Shown: in pieces, positions 50,363-61,830 of the stretch
How positions within the stretch are numbered: the first letter of the stretch is position 1
Layout: every line of letters starts with the position of its first letter
Source of the DNA: Vitellaria paradoxa
Lineage: Eukaryota > Streptophyta > Magnoliopsida > Ericales > Sapotaceae
Assembly: GCA_019916065.1 (NCBI GenBank)
Contig: CM034242.1
Coordinates: 14,508,823-14,572,822, forward strand
Reading direction: 5' to 3'
Length of the DNA stretch: 64,000 nucleotides
Notes under the pieces: model-generated
What the model was told of the DNA's origin: nothing
What the model saw: only the letters and a program-made list of their open reading frames with translations
The model's database searches: none
Position numbers and translations under genes: made by a program

Positions 50363-51303
50363 CCAACCCTAAAATGTGTTTGGGTTCTACTTCTTAAGTG
50401 CAAGAGGGTGGTCGTAGTCTTACTCGGTGAGAACCGAGGTCATCTCCACAAGGAGGGTTGTGTTAAAAGACACTAGACTTGTTCTCTTTACTATGATTGG
50501 ATTTTTGGGGAAGGTTGATAATGGTTTGGGTTGAGAATGATGAAGTGAAGGAATTGGTACATCAAATAGAAAAAAGAAATCCAACAATCAAGGTTGACCG
50601 GCGCCCATGGTAAGTGTGGGGTGCCCCTGAAGGATATCTCTCAACTATTTGATAAAATTCCTCAAAGAACAGCCAATTTTCCCTCTTGGTGGGTACCTAC
50701 CTGATTTAGAATGGGGCGCCCGTGAGCACTAAGGGGCACCCATGGTCAAGGTGGGGCGCCCGTCTGCAACTATAGTGAATAGTGCTTCTTAGATAGCTTT
50801 CTGTCCCTGACTTCCGACGCAATTTTGACCCTCAAGATGATCGATTTGGGCTTTGGCTAAAACACAAAAGTTTTAGCCCTTCAAGTCTTGTTTCTAACCC
50901 AAAAAGAATTGCACCACTTGGAGTTGTGAGAAAAAAATCATGGTTGGAAAACTGAGAGGGTGTTGAGCTGGAACTTCAACCGCACACCACTTCAACCATT
51001 TTGAACTTCAAACCATTTCCTTCTCCTTGGCAGCCATGGTAGTCGATCTTATGTCTTAGGATGGCTCTTCGAAAGTTGAAGAAGTCTTGGGAGTCTTTGG
51101 ACTTTTCTTGCACTTTCTTTATTTTGGCTTGCCTTGACTCCTCCTCACATACAACCTTGGTGTTGTTTAGGCCAAAAGCTCCAAGTTATACTACCTAAAA
51201 ACACATAAATAGTAATAATGCATGGAAATAAGATAATTAAGCTAATACCTCACCATTAACAAAAAGATATATAATTGTATAATATTGCAAGCTAATCACT
51301 TCC
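50363..51303. mobile_element. ~0.94-kb insertion in the Copia reverse transcriptase
   Basis: The RT reading stops after ATTCTTCTT and resumes at TATGTTAACGACATG, where the Copia YVDDM box belongs. The insert has CTCGGTGAGAACCGAGGTCA and repeated GGGGCGCCC-type motifs (about 50595, 50705, 50753). It is noncoding. Terminal repeats and a target duplication were not found, so the edges are approximate. Confidence 0.6.
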
Positions 51304-53249
51304 CTTATATGTTAACGACATGGTGATTATGAGCCATGACTTATCTGGTATTTCTAACCTTAAATTCTTTCTTAGTTCTCAGTTTGAAATGAAGGATCTT
51401 AGTCCGTTTAGTTATTTTTTGGGGCTTGAGATTTCCTCTAAAACAGATGGTCACTATCTCATTCAGGCAAAGTAGGCTTCAGATCTTCTTGCATGGGCTA
51501 ATATTAGTGATGGCAAAGTAATTTCCACACCATTTGAAACTAATGTTCGACTCACACCCTTGGAAAGAACACCTCTTATTGATGCTACACTCTATCACCA
51601 ATTAGTTGGAAGTTTTATGTATTTTACTATTACTCGCCTAGATATTGCTTTTATAGCTTATCTAATTGGTCAGTTCATGACTACTCTTATTTCTACTCAT
51701 TATACTGTTGTGCTTCGCATCCTTCGTTATGTCAAGAGTACTTTATTTAATGACCTTCACTACTTTACTCAATCTTTTTTAGAGCTTTGTGCACATTCTG
51801 ATGCTGACTGGGCTGGAGACCTTACTTATTGTCAGTCTACTACTAGTTTTTATTTTTTCTTGAGCTCTTTCCTTATTTCCTGGCATCGTAAGAAGCAAAC
51901 TCTAGTTGCTCGCTCAAGTACTGAAGCCAAATATCGCACTCTTGCAGATACTACTCAGGAGCTTCTTTGGCTTCGCTAGCTTCTTGCTGATTTGGGTGTT
52001 TCTTCCACGGACGCTACCATTGTTTACTATGATAATCATAGTGCTATCCAAATTGTTCATAATGATGTCTTTCATAATCGCACTAAACGTACTATCGAAA
52101 TTGTCACTTTATCCACCAACACGTTACTCATTGTACCGTTCATCTCCAAGTAATCTCTTTTATAGACTAAACAGCAAACATTTTTGCTAAAGCTCGTCCT
52201 CTAGGACACTTTGTTGATCTAATTTCCAAACTCAAATTGGTTAATGCTTTATTGTAACACCTGATATTTATCTTTAGTTATTTATGTTATTTTGGGTCGA
52301 TAAAATATTTGGACCAAGATTGGGTCTCTTTATTTAAGTTTATTTTATTTTTCTTCGCCTGAGTTTGGACCAAAGTAATATTAGGTTGGACAACTGGGTC
52401 AAGGGCCCAGCTATTTTTTTTTTCTTCATTTTCTTTTTTTTTTTTTTTTTGGCCTTGAGCATTCAAGAAGAAAGAGAAAGAGAAGAGAGATAGAAAGTGC
52501 ATTCCAGAGAAGGAAAATAGCGGATCCTTAGTATTTCTAACGTCGTGATCATTGTGATGGTGTCGAATCGTGGTGATTTCGCCCGAGGTGAAAGAAATGA
52601 AAGAGAGAACTTTTGGAGATTCAAGATTCTCTACTTTTTTCTTCAAATCTGAGGTAGATGAGACTTATATTTGTGTTTTAGATGTTGTTAGGGAGATTTT
52701 GATATGTTGTATGCTTGATTTGATTGAGTATTAAAGGATTTTGGTTGACATGTGTGTGTGTGTATTCATGATGAAATCTTACATTCCTTTGAGTTATTCT
52801 TGAATCTAATGTTGTAGAAACATATTAGTGAGGTGTTTGAATGTTCATATATGATTGATTATTGAGTTCGGGGCTTAAATGAATGATTTGGGGTTGTTTT
52901 GGAGTTAGGGTTTCATTGAAACAAACCTAAGAATTAGGTGCTAGGTGTTGGCATCCGGACAATAGATTTGGCATCGAGATGCTTTTGGCAATTAGACTGG
53001 ATGTTGTGTTTCGTGCTAGCATCTGGATGGCAATTCTGGCATCAGGACGCTGTTGGGCAGAATGTCCAAAAATATTAAATTTTGATTTCAAAACTCCTAT
53101 TTTGTGCCATTTCATAGTTAATTTTTAAATATTAAGTGAATCCCTAATCATCATCAACCTTAATAAGAATATATGTTTATAGTGAGACGATATTTGGTTA
53201 CATGATTGAGCATATCATGTACATGGGGCTGGGGTTGCATCATCTAGTT

Positions 53250-53722
53250 TGGAAGTAAAAAAAATCACATACCATATTCGGTGTAGGCCCCTTCCTTCCA
53301 TCTTCCCCATTGAACCTATAGAGAACACGTTCGAAGAATATCTATTAGAGATCAGACTGATGGTAGCTAGCTGGAAACCCTCTGATGCCTAAGTCAGTGT
53401 TGGGTTCTAATAGAAAAAGAGAAAAAAATCATAAAGCTCAGGCTAGAGAGAAAGATAAAGAGAAAGAGAGAGATGGAAAGCGATATAGAGAGCTAAATCG
53501 AGCCCCCCACCTAGATAAATGCATATATATCTCTCTACTTCAAAACGTACTTCCTTTTCTTTTTTGGCATGAGAGACTATATCATTTTTGTCAGGTAATG
53601 GAAAGGTGGCTAGGTGGAAAAGTGGTAAGGTGAAGATTTCTTTCTCCCCAGTCTTTATGAACCAAGAGTTAATCGGATGCCACGTGTTGAAGTGGTCCCC
53701 ATTTATATTTCTTGACCCTCCA
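53250..53722 (-). repeat. 3' LTR of a nested minus-strand LTR element
   Basis: This is a direct repeat of 57371-57863 (TCGGTGTAGGCC, then CCTTCC; AGTGTTGGGTTC; AAAATCATAAAGCTCA; TTTCTTGACCCTCCA). Read on the minus strand it starts TGGAGGGTCAAG and ends with CA. Just inside it, on the minus strand, lies the purine-rich AAGCTAGGGGGCAAAT, a good polypurine tract. Confidence 0.8.
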
Positions 53723-54139
53723 ATTTGCCCCCTAGCTTCTACTATTAGCTCAACCTTAAGATAAGAGTTGAAGGTTAATAATAATAGAATCTAAGAACAC
53801 ATGTTCTTAAGGTAAACTTCCCACTTTTATGCTATTCAAAATTATCTAACAATCCATTAGTTGGCAGGAATATTTATGCAAGTGAACATATATATGAGTC
53901 AAAGCATAAAACAGTTTAGAAGTCATATGTTATTCAATATGAAAATAGTTAGAAATTAAGTGAGCTAAGGTATGAAGATACTTAGCAATTTTAAAGTCTC
54001 TAGTTGGTTGAGCATTGAGCCAGTGCTAGATATATGAACGTCAGTTGGGCTAAGCAAGTAGATATATTGAATATATAAATCTTGATTGAGTTGAGCTAAA
54101 GTACCAGAACATGATATATGAGCCTAGGTATCGAAGTAC

Positions 54140-54545
54140 GTAAGACAATCACTATGGTCGACTTGAGCTGATAAGGTAGTTAAACCATAACCTAAAGTCA
54201 AGTATCGCTATGGTCGACTTGAGTGGGTCAGGTGGTTGAACCATAGCATGAAGCCAGGTATTGCTATGGCCAACCTGAGCAGGTTAGGTGGCTAAACTAT
54301 TGGTTCTGCCAAGTAGAGACCAAACAATGCATAGAAAATCTTCTAAAGATTGGTTACTGCTTGCTTGTTTTGTCATATTTGAGCATTTAATAGAGAGAAA
54401 TGATAGAAAGTCTTCAGAAGATCAGTTATTACTCGCCAATCCAGTCATATTTGAGCATTGTATGGAGAGAAATGATAGAAAATCTTCAAGAGACCACTTG
54501 TTGAGACCAGTTGTTGCCTTCCAATTTAGCCATATTTGAGCATTA
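54140..54545. repeat. two tandem-repeat blocks inside the nested element
   Basis: Block one (about 54150-54300) has three copies of a roughly 50-60-bp unit around GCTATGGTCGACTTGAG. Block two (about 54318-54545) has three copies of a roughly 85-bp unit around TCATATTTGAGCATT and GAGAGAAATGATAGAAA. The second block gives a frame with a repeating RNDRKSS motif, which is probably incidental. Confidence 0.7.
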
Positions 54546-55869
54546 TGTAGATAAAACTTTGAATGGTTATAACATTGTGCTCAGGTGTCATTTTGGATGG
54601 TCTTTATGTCGATTGCATGTATCTTTCCAGGATCTATGCAACCAAATAGCCTATGGCGGTTTGAAACAATCAAAATTATGAAATAATATTGTCTTCATTG
54701 TTTTTTTAGACTTTTCTCGTCGAATACACCCAACCTGGGACATATAGAGATGCTTGAATTCATAGAAAGATGTTTAGCTATATATAAAGTTACTCAGGCA
54801 CAGATAAATGACTGCTCAGGCTCATAGAGAGGTGCTTAGGCTTAGATAGAGAGCTGCTCTAGAATTTGAAAGTTGTTGCTCTTACTTCGCTCATATTGAT
54901 AAGAGTTTCTGGAATATGACTATCAAATATAGCAAAAACCCTCTAAATAAAAGGTCCACAAACCACCATTAGAAGGATGGTAATATTGATCTAAGAGGTT
55001 GACCATTTTCTCAAAATAGCGTTGTGTCGAACTAATAGTTATATTTGTAAGAATAATAGAATATAGTACGTCACATCCTAAATAGTAAAGAATCCGATTG
55101 AACAGCAAGGAATCACAGGGACATGAAGCTAGTGGATGGCTAGGTTGGTAGCCTATTGATTTGACGTTGTTCGGCTAGATGATTAAGATATATTCTACTA
55201 TTGTATGTATATATGTTATGTTGCGGTAGCATTAGGTAATAACCTGGATTTTGGTATGATTTAAATTACTCGTACCAGTAACTTTTCTTGGCACTGGATT
55301 TTGTTCGAACATGTGGGGATCATAATCAGCTAAATAATGGTTGAAATGCGTAACTTGAAACACATATTAAATAATAGAAAACCAGACTCATTTGCTCAGA
55401 TGCCAAGACATACAATATTTAAAGACCATACCTGGTACAGGCACTTACACTTGGAACTTCAAGTTGTGTTTGGCTACGGAAAAGGAGCAGGAATGAATTA
55501 CTACAGAAACAAAAATATATGTGTTCCTCATTCCTACTCGACAAGCCCATTATTGCTTGGTGATATTTAGTTATGCTTCATTGAAATAAATTTGTTCTGT
55601 TCAAGACACATAAAGAACTACTCAGAGTTAAGTTGTTCGGCTAAATGACTTGGGTATGTTCTAGCCCAAGCACATGGGTTCTTGGAATTTCAAGCTTCGA
55701 TTGTGTAGGCTGTGTAAAGAGTTCATCAATTGCTTGGTATTTCATATAATGTTGTCGTCTCTTAAGTGATGATTTCCACATTATGCTCCGTCATACGTAA
55801 TATATTCATATGCAATTACTTGTGTTCAAGCATGTAGTGCTCAACAATTGAAAATATTGTTCGGTTGCT

Positions 55870-56050
55870 CGGAATGGAGGTGTTTGGTAATGAAGCTATT
55901 GCCAGCAATGAAGATGCTTGGGATGGCGGTCTTTGGCAATGAAGCTACTCGGGATGGACGTGTTCGGCAATAAAGATGCTCGAATGAAGTTACTCGGCAA
56001 TAAAGATGGTCAAATGAAGTTACCTAGCAATGAAGATGCTCAAATGAAGT
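55870..56050. repeat. ~30-bp tandem repeat inside the nested element
   Basis: Five or more variants of a unit around GGCAATGAAGATGCTCGAAT and GAAGTTACT follow one another. They are imperfect but clearly periodic. Confidence 0.65.
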
Positions 56051-57370
56051 TTTATGCCTAAAAGATTCAAAAGTGATTGTTAAAGCTGGTTGATTGTTTT
56101 GCTCGAGTGAACATTTGACAGTGTTTGTGGAGTTATAGTTGTTAAATAATCATGTCAACTTAAGCTCAGACTATGCTTTAACGTTGCTCAGCAGAAATGA
56201 AGTAGAGCTCAATTGACATATTTAGTCGCTCAGGAGTTAGTGTCCAAACTAATTAACTTCGATCGGGTTACAGACGGAACAAAAACAAAGTTACACTGAT
56301 AAGTGGTGAACTCAAATAAATCTATGAGTTTTGTGGATGAGATAAAATATATATGGGTTGTTTGGGTAATTCGAGTGATCGACCAAGATCAGGTAACCAA
56401 ACTAGTCCATGAATGATGTTTCAGCAATGATATTTAGTAATGACATATTCTAGATGGACAAAAAGTGTTGCTACAACAAAAGTTCTGCTCAAGTAGATTG
56501 CTCAGTCAAGTCTAATGTATTAAAGCTGTTCGGAATAGTCAATTTGAGCTGCTGACCAACAACGAACAAATACATACACACACACATATAAAATTATACC
56601 AAAATCATGTACATGTTGTTCGAACTACATATTGATCATATGTGTTAGTATTGGTATATGCCATATTCACTTATTCAAGTATGCAGATAATATATATGCT
56701 TGGATGGGTACCTTAAACTACGCTCATGATACTAGTACTTGGCAATGATAGTACCATTTGAGGGTTCATGTGCATGCATTCGTAATTTCATGTTACCTAC
56801 ATGTACGTAATAGTTCCAATAATATTAATGCATCAATCATGTTGGGGTTAGCGCAGGACAACCATGAATAATGAAATAATAAAATAATAACATAGACATG
56901 ACATAGTTTGACGAAGATTAGAATAGTGCTCGGCTAATATATTGATGACTGTGTTGACAAATAAACATTTCTTCTCAATGGTGCTTCTAATGTGTATGAT
57001 CTACAAACTATATGCCATACCTGTTCGGATCGTATGGAATTAGTTGGCACAAATACCTAGGTCAAAGATGCACTAATGTTTTTTAGAAAACATTTAGTCT
57101 CATTATTTGCTCAAAAAGCTCCATATGCTTGGGTGAAAATGACAATTTGCTTAGTCATTTAGATTACTGCAGTAAAGTAGGTTACTCCGAATAATAACTT
57201 CATACCGCTACCTCTTCTCGACTTAAAGATAGGGAAAGGCTGCCCTCTAGTATGATATGAGGCTCTTTGATGTCAAGATTCTATGTAGACTTTGATGGTT
57301 TGGTACCATCTCTTCTTAGCAGCAAAGCTTACAAATAGGAATTAACTTATTTCCTACAGACGGCGCCATT

Positions 57371-57863
57371 TGGGGAAGGAAAAATCACATATCTTTTTCG
57401 GTGTAGGCCCTTTCCCTCCATCTTATCCATTGTACCTGTAAAGAACACCGCAAAAGAACAACTATTAGAGGTCCAATCAATAGTAACCGACCGAAAACCC
57501 TCCAACGCCCAAGTTAGTGTTGGGTTCCACTAAAAAAAGAAAAAAATCATAAAGCTCAAACCAGAGAGATAGATAGATAGATAGATAAAGAGATATATAT
57601 ATATATATATGTATACAAAGAGAGCCAAATAGAGCCGCCTCAAGCCCCACACCCAAATATATATGTATATATCTCTCTACTCCAAAACGTACTTCTTTTT
57701 CTTTTTTATCATGGGAGACTATGTCCTTTTTGTTAGGCAGTGGAAAGGTGATTAAGTGGAAAAGTGGTAAGGTGGACATTTCTTTCTCCCCAATCTTTGT
57801 GAACCAAGAGCTAATAAGACGCCATGTGTTGAGCTGGTCCCTATTATATTTCTTGACCCTCCA
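57371..57863 (-). repeat. 5' LTR of the nested minus-strand LTR element
   Basis: Partner of 53250-53722. On the minus strand it begins TGGAGGGTCAAG and ends CCTTCCCCA, directly followed by the primer-site motif. It contains a (GATA)n(TA)n microsatellite at 57565-57610. The flanking pentamers TAGTT (53245-53249) and CGATT (57864-57868) could both derive from a CGGTT-like target as seen at the matching place in the 3700-4940 relic. Confidence 0.8.
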
Positions 57864-58599
57864 CGATTTGACATTGTGATTATTGATTGGCCGAGAGTGT
57901 CATGTGTATATTATTGACGTGCCAAGACACGAGTCATGTACATGGATTGGATTATTGATTTTGAGAAAAACAATAAAAAGAGATTTATATATATGAATAG
58001 AATTTAGTTATTTAGAGTTGGGACGTTAATCATGAAATCTTATTATGAGATTTTCTCTGAACTACAGTTGGACCCTGCCTTAGCTAGGCAGATGGCTGAT
58101 TAGAGGTGTAACACAGTTCTTTAACAGAAAGCCTAGGGGGTGTAACACAGTTCTCCTAAGTCTTGCACTGGTAGGGTGTAACCCGACTCCTCACATGTGA
58201 TTATACCTTGCTTGAGTTAAGCAAATACATTACTATGGGTATAACACAGTTCCTTAGCAGAAGGGTCAGAAGGTGTAACACAGTTTTGTTGAGCCTTACG
58301 CTGGTGGGGGTATAACGCGGTTATCCACTTATGATTATATATTGAGATTATCATTTACCGTAAGCGTTAAATAGTGCGGTTGATGATCCCACATGCTTTG
58401 CTAAACGTCACATGTCACAAGATAGAGTTGAGGAGATGGAGATTAGGGAGCATACATTGGCATTACATTTTATCATTAGTCATTCATGAGATTGCATATA
58501 TTATTGTTATATATTGCTATCTTGAAGTTGTTAATTATAATGATGCTTAATGTGTAATTTATTGGTAATAATGTTAAATTTTATTTTAGAGGTTGACAA

Positions 58600-59531
58600 A
58601 CCGTGAATAAATCAATGCATTTTATCAAGTTTGTACATATACTTAGGAGTAGGTTGAAATGTCTTGTTACATGAGTTTGGTAGTTGATAATGAAATGTCA
58701 TAGCACAGCATTTATAATAGACTTCACTAGCAAATGGCTGGATAAATGTTGGGAATTCACTGGATAAAGTAGAGCTAAATAAACAAACTGAGCTTCTTAC
58801 TAGCATCTCTGTCACCTTCATTGGGAATTACAAATTCAGTGGAACAGATCTAATGTGCTCACTAGCACGTAAAATGGTCACAATAAGTACCTTTAGGGAC
58901 CACCCAATGGCAATTGCCCATATCTTGGGTCTCTTAAACTTATTTTCTAGTAATGTGATAATGAAGAATTTTACTTAATAATTTTATTTAATAAATACGT
59001 ATTTATTACATATTTTTAGTTTTGATATTTATGAAAATTTTATAAAAAATATCTTAATAAAGAGTCTTATTAAAAATAATTTCATAAAATTGTTACTTAA
59101 AATAACGTTGTTAAAACACAGTTTGAAATAATGTTTTATCAACTAATATTATTTTTTCAAATAAGTTAAAAACATCAATATTTATCTAAATATTACACAA
59201 AATAACTTCATAACAAAACGACAATTGATTGTCCATTTAGAGTGCCAAATTTGATTAAAAAAATCTCTAACTTTCTCCGTACCAAAAATTTTTAATTTTT
59301 TCAATTTTATCCGGCTTTTACTAACTTTCTCTTAACTTTACTGACTTTCTCTAATTTTCTTTAATTTTTATAAATTTTGATCAACTTTCACACATTTTTT
59401 AAAAAATACATCAAACACCAATAATTCAGAATTTGCCTACTTTTTATTTTTTTTTTCTTACTAAAATTTAACACGCAAGCAAGCACTGAATCTATTCAGC
59501 CTCAGAATAATACAAATGTGTGGTCTTCTAC
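58600..59531. other. AT-rich intergenic DNA
   Basis: No gene or clean element is recognised. From about 58960 on it is strongly AT-rich. Confidence 0.5.
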
Positions 59532-59534
59532 TTA

Positions 59535-59691
59535 GGCCCTGTTTAACCACACCAATTTTCACCAAAATTCATCAACTTTAACTAATTTTTGTACTTTTCT
59601 CCCATCAAAATTTTTTACCTATCACCTTTATGTCACATCTTTCCACTTTTATTGTACTTTTACCTTCACTTTTGGTCTATCAAACACTCTC
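59535..59691. mobile_element. Tourist-like MITE (157 bp)
   Basis: TTA flanks both sides exactly (59532-59534 and 59692-59694). The ends are GGCCCTGTTTAACCACACCA and, on the opposite strand, GAGAGTGTTTGATAGACCAA. The sequence right after it (GTGGGTGTTTGAAGTTTTGA) looks like one end of a further member of the same class. Confidence 0.6.
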
Positions 59692-59694
59692 TTA

Positions 59695-61700
59695 GTGGGT
59701 GTTTGAAGTTTTGAGAAAATTTAAAAAAAAAAAGATTATTAAAGTTGATGTTGAAGTGACATAAAAGTGACACATGATAAAATTTAATTGAAGGAAGTTG
59801 AAAATTTTTGAAATTTTAGAAAAGAAAATCGAGACTCCAAAATTTGGTAACCTAAAATTTAATGTATGCGGTGGATTTGGACAAGAAACCTTGATTACCC
59901 TTGGAAATACAGCAAGAGGCAAAGTGGCAGAATTTAATTTAGCCTATTTGGAAAGATTTTGAACACAAAAGGGAATATTTGCCTGTTTGGAATTTAAATT
60001 TTTAAGTAATTTTTGATAATTTTTGGATAAAAGTTGGTAAGTGATTTTTTTTTTGTGTTTTTGGTAAAATAAATAGAAATTTTAAATAATTTTTAGCAAT
60101 TTTTAGATGATTGATGAAATAAATGAAAATTTTTAATAATTTTTGGAAACTTTTAAATGTTTGATAAAAATTTTCGATAACTTTTAAGTTGAGTTAAAAT
60201 GGAATGACCATTATATCTCTCATCAATTCCGCAAAAAGTAATGTTTAGCAACCTGCGAACTCAACAAAATTAACAAATTTTAGAGTTTTATCAAATACCT
60301 AAAATACTTAAAATACTAAAAATTAATTTTTTTTTTCACTTTTTTTTCCTCCTCCAAACCCGCTTAACTTGAAATTAAATTAGAGTAAGCATAATTATAT
60401 GGTTAAAAAAAACACGTGGCAGGGGCATCAAATTAAGTGGCCCCCTTGTTCCAAATGCCAATGACATCAATTTGCTTAATAATTTATGCAACAATTCAAG
60501 AAATTTCTCTTCTGTTTGGTTGCTTCGGAGAGAAAAAGAAGAAAACGAAAGAAAAAAAAAAAATGGAAGTGACTTTCTCTTTCCCCTACCAATCAAACAA
60601 GCTTGTTCCCATTCCCCTTTGTCCAATCAAACATATGGTTAGTTTTACACCTACGACGCGCTTGTAGGAACGTTTACATTACGTTTGTTTGATGTCGTTA
60701 ACTTTCTTTTCAATTTTATTTGAATTTTCACCTGATTTGTTTTGTAGTTAATAAAATCATTACAAAAACGTGGGTTTGTTGAGCAATTTTAGAAGTGACA
60801 ATATAAATAAGACAATGAAAATATATTAATTTAAAATTGACACGATATTTACTTTATTTTAAAATAAATTAATTATTTAACAAGTATAATTAATTTTAAA
60901 ATATTTAGGTATAGACATAAATAATCACGGATTATTCCATTTTATACTTGTATTTTATTCTATCATTCCATTGGGTTTTATTTTTATACTGCCATTCTGT
61001 TTTATTTTTTAAATAAAGTAATATTTTAAATATACCAAAAAATAATAAAAAATATAAAAACAACTATTCGTTTCTCTGGCACCAAACAAAGTCTAAGCAT
61101 GTACATACTTTTTTCATTTGAGATTTTAAATTTTTAATAAAAGTTATAATTATCTGAATAATATTTTTAAGGTATGAAAGATAAAAAGTTAGAAAAAATT
61201 AAATGCCTTAATTATTTTTTGATATTTGAAAGATAAATTTAAATGTTCTAATATAACATATCTAAACGTGATCTCACTTATACGTTCAAACAGTTATCAG
61301 AAAAATTGTTAAAAAGTTTTAAAAAATTAATAAAAGCTAATAAAATTTATAACAATTAGTAAAAGTTCAGGAAATATGAAATTTAAAAATAATTGTATAA
61401 AAATAAAAATAATAAAAAATTTATAAAAATTGATAAAAATTTAAAAAAAAATTTGAAAAAATTGGTCTTCCGACGCAAGTTTGCTCCGGATCAGAAATTG
61501 AGGAACAGGGGAATAATTGTGCCATAATTCTGTCAGAAGTTTTACATGTGGCGACGAAAATGGCGGATCCGGGTGTCCGAACGCTCCTTGGTATTATAGT
61601 AATAATCTGAAAACCGAAGGGCTCTATGGTGAGTATAAACTCCAAAGATTCCATCTCCCCGTCATGTTAGCCTGAGCGCCCTCCGTGCCAGACAAAACCC
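59695..61700. other. AT-rich intergenic DNA and distal promoter
   Basis: The sequence contains repeated TTTTTGGATAA- and AATTTTTAG-like AT phrases (59990-60200) and long AT-rich stretches. From about 61450 the GC content rises towards the promoter of the next gene. I see no coding region with a recognisable product. Confidence 0.45.
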
Positions 61701-61788
61701 ACTTCTCTCTGGTTTGACATGATTCCAATCAAAATTCAAATTCTCATTCTCAAAATTTCTCAATTTTTTACCATCACAGTATAACACT

Positions 61789-61830
61789 GTTATAAAACTC
61801 TCTCTCTCTCTCTCTTTCTCTCTCTCTATC
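61789..61830 (+). promoter_or_regulatory. candidate TATA box and CT-rich initiator region
   Basis: GTTATAAAAC (61789-61798) is directly followed by a (CT)n run at 61799-61828. This fits a plant core promoter with a pyrimidine-rich start region for the leader exon that follows. Confidence 0.55.

Larger units (their letters stand above)
45145..52253 (+). mobile_element. degraded Ty1/Copia retrotransposon (gag-pol remnants, 3' LTR missing)
   Basis: Plus-strand remnants run in Copia order, with many stops and frameshifts: gag from ATG 45569 with a worn zinc-knuckle CPNCHKTSPDHYP near 46378; protease WLFDFACCNDMSSDSS near 46618; after an insertion, VSHVGSITTTNLS near 48355; GAG-pre-integrase FWHSCLGHVSSGH and LDCLPCQFGKQ (48645-48770); integrase NRVSSLSLGN (49210-49260); reverse transcriptase KHYKARLVTQGF and WKLSQINVINAFLN (49960-50140), interrupted, then YVNDMVIMSHD at 51310; and RNase H with HSDADWAG and RSSTEAKYR (51790-51930). 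The C-terminal LISKLKLVNALL ends at about 52253. It is nonfunctional. The 3' LTR is replaced by Gypsy LTR sequence. Confidence 0.85.
53723..57370 (-). mobile_element. interior of the nested LTR element, apparently noncoding (LARD-like)
   Basis: 3.65 kb lies between the two LTRs. A primer-binding-site motif, AATGGCGCCGTCTGTAGG on the minus strand (57353-57370), adjoins the right LTR, and a polypurine tract adjoins the left one, so the element runs right to left. I find no gag, protease, RT, RNase H or integrase motifs on either strand, only short frames. Much of the interior consists of tandemly repeated blocks. It therefore resembles a large retrotransposon derivative that would need proteins from another element. 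Extreme decay of a coding region is the alternative. Confidence 0.65.
52255..58600 (+). mobile_element. Gypsy LTR relic, split by a nested LTR element
   Basis: TGTAACACCTGATATTTATC is a typical Ty3/Gypsy LTR start. The relic covers 52255-53249 and resumes at about 57864-58600, where repeated GGTGTAACACAGTTCT phrases occur. The halves rejoin in the order seen in the uninterrupted relic at 3700-4940: GTCATGTACATAGG and GGGGTT, then GATTATTGATT and GCC, then AGAGTGT. The 3' limit is uncertain, and no Gypsy gag-pol is present. Confidence 0.55.

Noticed and set aside
54288..54539. 83-codon frame with repeated RNDRKSS motif as a repeat protein
   Set aside because: The repetition comes from the 85-bp DNA tandem repeat inside a noncoding LTR element, so the frame is incidental.
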